13,715 nt of DNA from the NCBI GenBank assembly GCA_035263025.1, contig DATFRR010000069.1:1-13715 (forward strand), in the 5' to 3' direction. The notes under the pieces were generated by a model. The model was not told where the DNA came from, did no database searches, and saw only the letters and a list, made by a program, of their open reading frames with translations. Positions within the stretch are counted from its first letter, which is position 1. Each line of letters opens with the position of its first letter. Both the position numbers and the translations under genes were made by a program. Source of the stretch: DASQPR01 sp035263025 (GTDB lineage: Bacteria; Actinomycetota; Actinomycetes; Mycobacteriales; Micromonosporaceae). Below, piece after piece: positions 6,795 through 13,032 of the stretch.

Positions 6795-7035
6795 GTCGAC
6801 CAATATGTCTGTGGTGTGCCCGCCTTCGAGCAGCGCGCCGAGGACATCCCAAGCGGAGCACCCGCTCCCACCCGAGTGACGACGAGTTGCCGGGTCCGGT
6901 CGGTCGCTGGCGAGCCGGCGACCAAGGCGCGCCGAGACGCGTTGGCCGGTCGAGAGCGGGCCCTGGCATAAATTGCCGGGGCCCGACGTTTTTGGGTCGG
7001 TCGCTGACACAGTTGAACCGACTCGAGGAGGCCCC
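6795..7035 (+). promoter_or_regulatory. Structured infC 5' leader, probable attenuator/ribosomal-protein leader
   Basis: The leader holds, in order: a hairpin at 6902-6923 (9-bp stem with one G-U, CGAG loop); a terminator at 6957-6993; a stem at 6994-7001/7017-7024 touching the SD; and duplicated segments TTGCCGGG (6887-6894, 6973-6980) and GGTCGGTCGCTG (6898-6909, 6995-7006). The copies allow mutually exclusive pairings. Leaders of infC-rpmI-rplT operons in Bacillus (L20-controlled terminator) and in Escherichia coli (L20 translational control) are known; whether L20 acts here is inference. Confidence 0.55.
6957..6993 (+). terminator. Intrinsic terminator in the infC leader
   Basis: Bases 6957-6968 pair with 6974-6985 through 12 consecutive base pairs, 11 Watson-Crick and one G-U, closing a TAAAT loop. 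TTTTT (6989-6993) follows three bases after the stem. It lies 43 bases before the infC start, with no gene end nearby except the PH-like gene 200 bp upstream, so a premature-termination role is more likely than gene-end termination. Confidence 0.75.
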
Positions 7036-7620
7036 ATCAGCGTCGAACCACGCATTAACGATCAGATCCGGTCACGGGAAGTCCGCTTGGTCGGCCCGGA
7101 GGGCGAACAGGTCGGCATCGTCTCCCTGGAACGCGCACTCCAGCTGGCCGCGGACGTGGATCTGGACCTGGTCGAAGTTGCACCGATGGCCCGCCCGCCG
7201 GTGTGCAAGCTCATGGACTTCGGAAAGTTCAAGTACGAGAGCGCACTCAAGGCGCGCGAAGCGCGGCGCAACCAGCAACAGACCGTCATCAAGGAGATGA
7301 AGCTCCGGCCGAAGATCGACTCGCATGACTACGAGACCAAGAAGGGTCACGTGCTGCGATTCCTCAAGGCCGGCGACAAGGTCAAGGTCACGATCATGTT
7401 CCGCGGTCGCGAGCAGAGCCGGCCCGAGCTGGGCTACCGACTGCTCCGCAAGCTCGAGGAAGAGATCACCGACTACGGCTTCGTCGAGGCAGCTCCGAAA
7501 CAGGACGGCCGAAACATGATCATGGTGATCGCACCGCACCGCAGTGTGAAGACCGCCGCGCGCAGCGGCGCCGATGAGGCCGCCGCGTCGCGGGCCTCGT
7601 CCGATGCGGGCGACCAATAG
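7036..7620 (+). CDS. infC: Translation initiation factor IF-3
   Basis: A 194-residue factor that binds the 30S subunit, prevents premature 50S joining and checks start-codon/initiator-tRNA pairing. The N-domain carries PRINDQIRSREVRLVGPEGEQVGIV and DLDLVEVAPMARPPVCKLMDFGKFKYE; the basic linker AREARRNQQQTVIKEMKLRPKI leads to the C-domain with KVTIMFRGREQSRPELGYRLL and KQDGRNMIMVIAPH. All are hallmark IF-3 segments. The start is ATC at 7036: GAGGAGG (7025-7031) lies four bases upstream and ISVEPRIND matches the usual actinobacterial N-terminus. The only upstream in-frame candidate seen, TTG 6973, is inside the terminator loop. The 3' tail after residue 175 is Ala/Ser-rich. It heads the infC-rpmI-rplT operon. 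Confidence 0.97.
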   Translation: MSVEPRINDQIRSREVRLVGPEGEQVGIVSLERALQLAADVDLDLVEVAPMARPPVCKLMDFGKFKYESALKAREARRNQQQTVIKEMKLRPKIDSHDYETKKGHVLRFLKAGDKVKVTIMFRGREQSRPELGYRLLRKLEEEITDYGFVEAAPKQDGRNMIMVIAPHRSVKTAARSGADEAAASRASSDAGDQ

Positions 7621-7632
7621 GGAGACAACGCA

Positions 7633-7827
7633 ATGCCGAAGATGAAGCCCCATTCTGGGATGGCCAAGCGCACCCGGGTCACTGGCACCGGGAAGGTCAT
7701 GACCCAGTCGGCCAACAACACGCACAAGTTCGCGCATAAGTCTGGCTCGCAGAAGCGCCGGCTCGATTCGCTGGCCCTCGTGTCGCGCACCGACCTCAAG
7801 CGTGTCAAGAAGCTGCTCGGCCGCTGA
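7633..7827 (+). CDS. rpmI: 50S ribosomal protein L35
   Basis: A 64-residue basic protein of the large ribosomal subunit. PKMKPHSGMAKRTRVTGTGK at the N-terminus and the DLKRVKKLLGR end are diagnostic, and the length is exactly that expected. GGGAGA (7620-7625) overlaps the infC stop seven bases before the ATG, so it is expressed from the same mRNA as infC. The middle segment (TQSANNTHKFAHKSGSQKRR) contains the usual basic rRNA-contact residues. Confidence 0.98.
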   Translation: MPKMKPHSGMAKRTRVTGTGKVMTQSANNTHKFAHKSGSQKRRLDSLALVSRTDLKRVKKLLGR

Positions 7828-7856
7828 GGCGCGCCACGGACGAATAGGAGACTGAC

Positions 7857-8249
7857 GTGGCACGCGTCAAGCGGGCTATCAACGCCCAGAAGAAGCGCCG
7901 GACGGTTCTGGAGGGCGCCAGCGGCTACCGTGGGCAGCGCTCCCGCCTCTACCGCAAGGCGAAGGAGCAGATGCTGCACTCGATGCAGTATGCGTACCGG
8001 GACCGTCGCGACCGCAAGGGCGACTTCCGCCAGCTGTGGATCACGCGCATCAACGCCGGCGCTCGCGCGAACGGCATGACGTACAACCGCATGATCCAGG
8101 GTCTGCGCCTGGCTGGTGTGGAGGTCGACCGCAAAATCCTCGCTGAGCTCGCGGTCAACGACGCCGCGGCGTTCGCCGGCCTAGTCGAGATCGCCCGCGC
8201 GGCGGTGCAGGCAGAAGGCACCGGCGGCGCGTCGGCGCAGGCCGCCTGA
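7857..8249 (+). CDS. rplT: 50S ribosomal protein L20
   Basis: A 130-residue assembly protein of the 50S subunit that binds domain II of 23S rRNA. It shows the full L20 pattern: MARVKRAINAQKKRR, GASGYRGQRSRLYRKAKEQ, YAYRDRRDRKGDFRQLWITRINAGAR, and a C-terminal AGVEVDRKILAELAVND. The GTG start has AGGAG (7846-7850) six bases upstream. The Ala/Gly-rich last 20 residues extend slightly beyond the typical protein. In other bacteria L20 is the autoregulator of this operon, which makes it the prime candidate ligand for the structured infC leader (inference). Confidence 0.98.
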   Translation: MARVKRAINAQKKRRTVLEGASGYRGQRSRLYRKAKEQMLHSMQYAYRDRRDRKGDFRQLWITRINAGARANGMTYNRMIQGLRLAGVEVDRKILAELAVNDAAAFAGLVEIARAAVQAEGTGGASAQAA

Positions 8250-8266
8250 CCCCACCGGTAGACGCA

Positions 8267-9109
8267 ATGCAGCCCGGGGTGGCTCCGTTCACGCAGCGGA
8301 CGCCCCGGGTTGTTGCTGCGCGTCGGCTGCGGCGCCGCCGGGACCGCGAGGCGTCCGCGCGCTTTCTGGCCGAAGGACCTCAGGCGGTACGGGAGGCGCT
8401 GACCGTCCCGGGCTGCGTGGTGCAGCTGTTTGCTACCGCGGACGCCTACCACCGCCATGCCGACCTGATCGCGCTGGCCAGCGAGGCTGGGACTCCACTG
8501 TCGACGGTGACCGACGACGGCCTTGCCGCGCTTGCCGAAACCGTGACGCCGCAGGGCGTCGTCGCGGTGTGCCGACACATCGACGTGTCGCTCGACGCTG
8601 CCATGCGCCGGGTGCCCCGCCTCGTTGCGGTGCTGGCCGACGTCCGCGATCCCGGCAATGCCGGAACCGTGCTACGGACCGCCGACGCGGCCGGGGCCGA
8701 ATCCGTGGTGTTCGCCGGCGAGGCGGTCGATCCGTATAACGGCAAAGCGGTCCGCGCCTCGGCCGGCAGCTTGTTTCACGTCGACGTGGTTCGCGCCGAA
8801 GAACCGCTCGACGTGGTCGCCGCGCTGCGCGGTGGTGGGCTCAAGGTCTACGCCGCGGACGGACACGGCGATCACGATCTCGACCTACTCGCCGACAGCG
8901 ACGCGCTCGGTGCGCGGACGGCGTGGGTGTTCGGATCGGAGGCGCACGGTCTGCCCGCCGCCATCGGCGATGCAGCCGATGCACGAGTGCGCATCCCGAT
9001 GCACGGTCGCGCGGAGAGCCTTAACCTCGCTGCGGCCGCCGCAGTCTGCCTGTACGCTTCGGCACGAGCGTTGCGGCGCGTGTCGCAACGTGGGCAGGAT
9101 GATCGTTGA
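8267..9109 (+). CDS. tsnR: TrmH/SpoU-family 23S rRNA 2'-O-ribose methyltransferase (TsnR-like)
   Basis: A 280-residue SAM-dependent RNA methyltransferase. The SPOUT trefoil-knot motifs are clear: motif 1 DVRDPGNAGTVLRTADAAGA (about 125-144, with the RNA-binding Asn and Arg), motif 2 WVFGSEAHGLP (about 221-231) and motif 3 IPMHGRAESLNLAAAAAVCLY (about 243-263). The N-terminal 100 residues fit the SpoU substrate-binding domain (FLAEGPQAVREAL). The target nucleotide cannot be read from sequence. In Mycobacterium tuberculosis the gene after rplT is the TsnR homologue Rv1644, so the symbol rests on family and position. It begins 17 bp after rplT with a poor SD and its stop overlaps the SD of the candidate pheS leader peptide. 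Confidence 0.92.
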   Translation: MQPGVAPFTQRTPRVVAARRLRRRRDREASARFLAEGPQAVREALTVPGCVVQLFATADAYHRHADLIALASEAGTPLSTVTDDGLAALAETVTPQGVVAVCRHIDVSLDAAMRRVPRLVAVLADVRDPGNAGTVLRTADAAGAESVVFAGEAVDPYNGKAVRASAGSLFHVDVVRAEEPLDVVAALRGGGLKVYAADGHGDHDLDLLADSDALGARTAWVFGSEAHGLPAAIGDAADARVRIPMHGRAESLNLAAAAAVCLYASARALRRVSQRGQDDR

Positions 9110-9124
9110 AGGAGTTGAACCGCC

Positions 9125-9184
9125 GTGAACGCGTGGCTGCACTCGTTTACCCGGCCCGCCGGAGTCGGCGGGCGGCGGATCTGA
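9125..9184 (+). CDS. Candidate 19-codon leader peptide upstream of pheS
   Basis: GTG 9125 opens a frame encoding VNAWLHSFTRPAGVGGRRI and ends TGA 9182-9184. AAGGAG (9109-9114) precedes it by ten bases and overlaps the tsnR stop. It contains one Phe codon, the rare TTT at 9146-9148, seven bases before the first GC-rich hairpin arm. A single Phe codon is weaker than classic multi-Phe leaders. The call rests on the SD, the position before pheST and the overlap with alternative hairpins; it may be chance. Confidence 0.35.
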   Translation: MNAWLHSFTRPAGVGGRRI

Positions 9185-9228
9185 CTGCTGATTGCCGCGT
9201 TCCGCCTCGCTCCCGCACCGGCGGGCCC
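9153..9228 (+). promoter_or_regulatory. Mutually exclusive hairpins in the tsnR-pheS spacer
   Basis: Arm 1 GGCCCGCCGG (9153-9162) can pair with arm 2 (8 bp, 9154-9161 with 9166-9173, GAGT loop) or perfectly with arm 4 CCGGCGGGCC (9218-9227). Arm 2 region 9167-9178 can instead pair with 9195-9206 (nine Watson-Crick pairs, one G-U, a 2x2 internal loop), and 9202-9206 with 9220-9224. This is the one-two-three-four logic of attenuators, but no T-run follows arm 4, so any termination would not be a standard intrinsic type. The rest of the spacer holds a weak -10-like TAGAGT at 9248-9253. Confidence 0.4.
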
Positions 9229-9277
9229 ACTCAAATACCGCTCGATCTAGAGTGAGCTGTCCACCCCGGGAGACTTC

Positions 9278-10396
9278 ATGACATATCGCAACGACCCGTA
9301 CGACCCGAAGCGAGCGGCCTATCTCGATCCGGGAGTGCTCGACGACGCCGTCGCCGAGGCGGAGAAGGCGTTCGCCGCCGCCGCCGACCTCGATGCGCTC
9401 GCCGCGTTGAAGCCGGCGCACCTCGGTGATCGCGCGCCGGTGTCACTCGCGCGTCGCGAGATCGGTGCGCTGCCGCCGGCCGCGAAGGCGGAGGCCGGCC
9501 AGCGCGTCAACGCCGCACGCCAGGCGATCCAGTCGGGATACGACAACCGGCGCGCCGTGCTCGCCGCCGAGGCCGCTGCGCGTGTGCTCGCCGAGGAGCG
9601 CGTCGACGTCACGCTGCCCTTCGACCGCCGGCCGCGTGGCGCGCGCCATCCGCTCACGACGCTGATGGAGCACATCGGCGACCTGTTCGTCGGGATGGGC
9701 TACGACATCGCCGAGGGGCCCGAGGTCGAGTCGGAGTGGCACAACTTCGACGCGCTCAACTTCGTCCCCGATCATCCCGCCCGGACCATGATGGACACGT
9801 TCTACGTGGCCGCGGCGCAGCGTGTCGCGGACGGTGGTGTCCTGCCGCCCAGGCCGGCCAACGAAACCGGGAACGGTCTGGTGCTGCGTACCCACACGTC
9901 ACCGGTACAGGCGCGGACGATGGTCTCGCAGCAGCCGCCGATCGCGATCGTGTGCCCGGGCCGGACCTACCGCACCGACGAGCTCGACGCCACTCACACG
10001 CCCGTGTTCCATCAGGTCGAGGGCCTCGTCGTTGACAAGGGCATCACGATGGCGCACCTCAAGGGCACGCTGGATCACTTCGCGCGCGCGATGTTCGGGG
10101 CCGATGCTCGGACGCGGTGGCGCCCGTCCTACTTCCCGTTCACCGAACCATCCGCGGAGTTCGACGTCTACTACGCCGCGCACCGCGACGGACCGCGCTG
10201 GGTCGAGTGGGGCGGTTGCGGCATGGTCAATCCGCACGTGCTCCGGGCCTGCGGCATCGACCCAGATGTTTATACCGGCTTCGCGTTCGGCATGGGCATC
10301 GAGCGCACGCTGATGTTCCGCAACGGCGTGCCGGACATGCGCGACATGGTGGAGGGCGACGTGCGGTTCACGCGCGGATTCGGAATGGAGGTCTGA
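9278..10396 (+). CDS. pheS: Phenylalanyl-tRNA synthetase alpha subunit
   Basis: The 372-residue catalytic subunit of the heterotetrameric (alpha2-beta2) class II enzyme that charges tRNA-Phe. The N-terminal coiled-coil, about residues 20-95, is Ala-rich helical and binds the tRNA. Class II motif 1 lies near 120-145 (HPLTTLMEHIGDLFVGMGY); motif 2 includes YRTDELDATHTPVFHQVEGL (about 231-250); motif 3 is FAFGMGIERTLMFRNGVPDMRDM (about 333-355). GGGAG (9268-9272) is five bases before the ATG. Length is slightly above the usual 340-360 because of an N-terminal extension and a short insert (about 182-200, ADGGVLPPRPANETGNG). pheT follows after five bases. Confidence 0.98.
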   Translation: MTYRNDPYDPKRAAYLDPGVLDDAVAEAEKAFAAAADLDALAALKPAHLGDRAPVSLARREIGALPPAAKAEAGQRVNAARQAIQSGYDNRRAVLAAEAAARVLAEERVDVTLPFDRRPRGARHPLTTLMEHIGDLFVGMGYDIAEGPEVESEWHNFDALNFVPDHPARTMMDTFYVAAAQRVADGGVLPPRPANETGNGLVLRTHTSPVQARTMVSQQPPIAIVCPGRTYRTDELDATHTPVFHQVEGLVVDKGITMAHLKGTLDHFARAMFGADARTRWRPSYFPFTEPSAEFDVYYAAHRDGPRWVEWGGCGMVNPHVLRACGIDPDVYTGFAFGMGIERTLMFRNGVPDMRDMVEGDVRFTRGFGMEV

Positions 10397-10401
10397 CGGC
10401 G

Positions 10402-12894
10402 ATGCGCGTGTCCGTTTCATGGTTGCGTGACTATGTCGACATTGCGACGGTCGACCCGGTGGTGCTGGAGAAGGCGCTCGTCCGGGTCGGCCTCGAGGTC
10501 GAAAACGTGACCGACCTTCGCGAGAACGTCACCGGCTCGCTCGTCGTCGGGCGGGTCGTGGCCATCGAGGAGCTGACCGGTTTCAAGAAGCCGATCCGGC
10601 ACTGCCTCGTTGACGTCGGCACCACCGGGTCGGACCCGAGCGAACCGCAGTCGATCATCTGCGGCGCCACCAACTTCGAGGTCGGCGACCTTGTGGTGGT
10701 CGCGCTGCCCGGTGCCGTGTTGCCTGGCGGCTTCGCGATCGGCTCGCGTCGTACCTATGGTCGGCTCTCCGACGGCATGATCTGCTCGACCCGCGAGCTG
10801 GGCATCGGCGACGACCACACGGGCATCCTCGTGCTGCCCGCGGATTCGCCGGCCGAGCTGACGGCGCCGGGCTCCGACGCACGGCCGCTGATCGGGCTCG
10901 ACGATGTCGTCATCGAGCTAGCCATCACACCGGACCGCGGCTACTGCTTCTCCGCTCGCGGCGTGGCACGCGAACTCGCGCACTCGCTCGGGCTGGCCTA
11001 TACCGATCCGGCCGCGGGCATCACGCCGGTGGTCGCCACCAAGGGTGGGTACCCGGTGCGTGTCGACGACCCGACCGGGTGCGACCGCTTCACCGCGGTC
11101 ACCGTACGAGGCATCGATCCGTCCGCGCCGAGCCCGGCATGGCTCACGCGACGGCTGGTGGCGGCCGGCATGCGACCGATCTCGCTGGTGGTGGACATCA
11201 CGAACTACCTGATGATCGACCTCGGCCAGCCGATGCACGCGTTCGACCTCGGCAAGCTGCGAGGTCCGCTCGTGGTGCGCCGCGCTGTTGACGGCGAGAA
11301 GCTCGCGACGCTCGACGGCACCGCGCGAGAGCTGGATGCCGCCGACATCGTGATCACCGATGACTCCGGCGTCATCTCGCTTGCGGCGGTGATGGGCGGC
11401 GCGTCGACCGAGGTTGGCGACGACACCACGGATGTGCTGTTCGAGGCGGCGCATTGGGCGCCGCTCGCGATCGCGCACACCGCCCGACGGCACAAGCTGC
11501 CGTCCGAAGCGTCGAAGCGCTTCGAGCGCGGTGTGGACCCCGCGCTCACCGCGGTCGCCGCGGCACGCGCGGTCGAATTGCTGGTGCGCTACGGCGGTGG
11601 CAAGGTCGACAAGGGCGTGACGGACGTCAACACGGTGGCGGGACGCGCCGAGATCCGGATGGCGACCGACCATCCGGAGCGCATCGCTGGCATGACCTAC
11701 CGGCCGGGCACCGCCGAGCGGCTGCTCGCCGATCTCGGGTGCACGGTGGTCGAGGACGGCGACACACTGCGCGTGATGCCGCCGACGTGGCGCCCCGATC
11801 TCACCGAGCCGATCGAGCTTGTCGAAGAGGTCATCCGGCTCGCTGGGTACGACACCGTACCGAGCGTGCTGCCACCCGTGGCGCCGAGCAACGGACTGAC
11901 CGCCGACCAGCGCCGCCGCCGTACGGTCGGTCGCGCGCTGGCGGAAAGCGGTCTCGTTGAGGTCATCACGTACCCGTTCGTGGCACCGGGTGTGTTCGAC
12001 GCGCTCGGGCTGCCGGGCGACGATCCGCGCCGGGTAGCGGTACGCCTGGCGAACCCGCTGTCCGACGAGGAGCCGCTTCTTCGTACCACGTTGATCCCGG
12101 GTCTCGCCGCGGCGGTGCGCCGCAACCGTGGCCGCGGCATCCGCGACGTGTGCGTGTTCGAGCTGGGCATGGTGTTCCTTCCGGTGCTCGACGCGCCGTC
12201 GCTACCGGCCCTCGGCGTCGACCACCGGCCGAGCGATTCCGAGCTGGCCGCGATCGACGACGCCCTACCGGCGCAGCCCCGACACGTCGGCGTCATGTAT
12301 TGCGGCGACGTCGAACCGGCCGGATGGTGGGGGCCGCCGCGCGCGGCAACATGGGCCGATGCGGTGGAGGCGGCACGCGTCACCATCACCGCGGCGGGCG
12401 CGACTGCGACGGTACGAGCCGGCAGTCAGCCGCCCTGGCATCCGGGTCGGTGCGCCGAGATCGTTGTCGACGAGGTGGTCGTCGGGTACGCCGGCGAGTT
12501 GCACCCCGCGGTGTGCGAGGCGCTCGGCATTCCGGTGCGCACCTGCGCCATGGAATGCAACCTCGACGCCGTACCGCTGCCCGGTGTTACGGAAGCGCCA
12601 CGGTTCTCCACGTACCCGCCGGCACTTATCGACGTCGCGGTTGTGGTGGACGCATTGGTCGCGGCCGATGACATCCGCGTCGCCCTGGCCGACGGCGCGG
12701 GTCCGCTGCTCGAGGCGGTACGGCTGTTCGACGTGTACGAGTCCGACGCGCTCGGCGCCGGTCGCAAGTCGCTCGCGTACAGCCTGACGTTCCGTGCCCC
12801 GGACCGCACGCTGACCGGCGACGAGACGATCGCCGCGCGGGACGCCGCCGTCGCGGTCGCCGCCGAGCGGTACGGAGCCACGCTGCGTACCTGA
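10402..12894 (+). CDS. pheT: Phenylalanyl-tRNA synthetase beta subunit
   Basis: The 830-residue partner of PheS. Domains in order: an N-terminal B1 part; an EMAP-like tRNA-binding domain at about 46-150; a B3/B4 editing domain at about 205-390 that in the family hydrolyses mischarged Tyr-tRNA-Phe; a B5 domain at about 416-490 (PPTWRPDLTEPIELVEEVIRLAGYD pattern); a catalytic-like core that pairs with PheS; and an FDX-ACB anticodon-binding domain in the last 98 residues (FSTYPPALIDVAVVVD, then AYSLTFRAPDRTLTGDE). All expected domains and the usual length are present. GGAGG (10387-10391) lies ten bases before the ATG inside the pheS end. In many actinomycetes an arg gene follows; here an amidohydrolase does. 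No convincing terminator is seen after its stop. Confidence 0.98.
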   Translation: MRVSVSWLRDYVDIATVDPVVLEKALVRVGLEVENVTDLRENVTGSLVVGRVVAIEELTGFKKPIRHCLVDVGTTGSDPSEPQSIICGATNFEVGDLVVVALPGAVLPGGFAIGSRRTYGRLSDGMICSTRELGIGDDHTGILVLPADSPAELTAPGSDARPLIGLDDVVIELAITPDRGYCFSARGVARELAHSLGLAYTDPAAGITPVVATKGGYPVRVDDPTGCDRFTAVTVRGIDPSAPSPAWLTRRLVAAGMRPISLVVDITNYLMIDLGQPMHAFDLGKLRGPLVVRRAVDGEKLATLDGTARELDAADIVITDDSGVISLAAVMGGASTEVGDDTTDVLFEAAHWAPLAIAHTARRHKLPSEASKRFERGVDPALTAVAAARAVELLVRYGGGKVDKGVTDVNTVAGRAEIRMATDHPERIAGMTYRPGTAERLLADLGCTVVEDGDTLRVMPPTWRPDLTEPIELVEEVIRLAGYDTVPSVLPPVAPSNGLTADQRRRRTVGRALAESGLVEVITYPFVAPGVFDALGLPGDDPRRVAVRLANPLSDEEPLLRTTLIPGLAAAVRRNRGRGIRDVCVFELGMVFLPVLDAPSLPALGVDHRPSDSELAAIDDALPAQPRHVGVMYCGDVEPAGWWGPPRAATWADAVEAARVTITAAGATATVRAGSQPPWHPGRCAEIVVDEVVVGYAGELHPAVCEALGIPVRTCAMECNLDAVPLPGVTEAPRFSTYPPALIDVAVVVDALVAADDIRVALADGAGPLLEAVRLFDVYESDALGAGRKSLAYSLTFRAPDRTLTGDETIAARDAAVAVAAERYGATLRT

Positions 12895-12983
12895 CACGGT
12901 CACGCCACCACGACATCGCTGCATTACGGCCGCCGCCTCGACTGTTTCCCCGACATTTCGTCGCGGGTCGATAACGATCCGAT

Positions 12984-13032
12984 CATGGGGGTCTTGTCAC
13001 CGCCCGTGACAGCGGGTTAGCTAGCCCCCATG
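12984..13032. promoter_or_regulatory. Nested inverted repeats at the amidohydrolase start
   Basis: CATGGGGG (12984-12991) and CCCCCATG (13025-13032) are a perfect 8-bp pair whose right arm contains the start codon. Inside lies TTGTCAC (12994-13000) with GTGACAG (13006-13012), a 7-bp stem with one G-U and a CGCCC loop. TTGTCA 12994-12999 could be a -35 with a poor -10 (TTAGCT, 13017-13022) 17 bases on, which would make a leaderless start at 13030. The inner palindrome would then be an operator. Confidence 0.4.

Noticed and set aside
6805..6879. 24-codon upstream ORF in the infC leader (ATG 6805)
   Set aside because: No SD and only about ten bases from the predicted transcription start; composition gives no support, though a leaderless-type uORF cannot be excluded.
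6973..7035. TTG 6973 as infC start
   Set aside because: It lies in the terminator loop and stem, has no SD, and the added residues do not match IF-3.
7072..7863. 263-residue minus-strand open frame over infC-rpmI-rplT
   Set aside because: Antisense shadow of three well-defined genes; no recognisable domain.
9248..9253. TAGAGT as a pheS promoter
   Set aside because: No -35 at the right distance; the SD-led pheS start and close upstream gene make cotranscription at least as likely.
12895..12983. Terminator after pheT
   Set aside because: Only a 4-bp stem (CGAC/GTCG near 12950) and no T-run; not enough to call.
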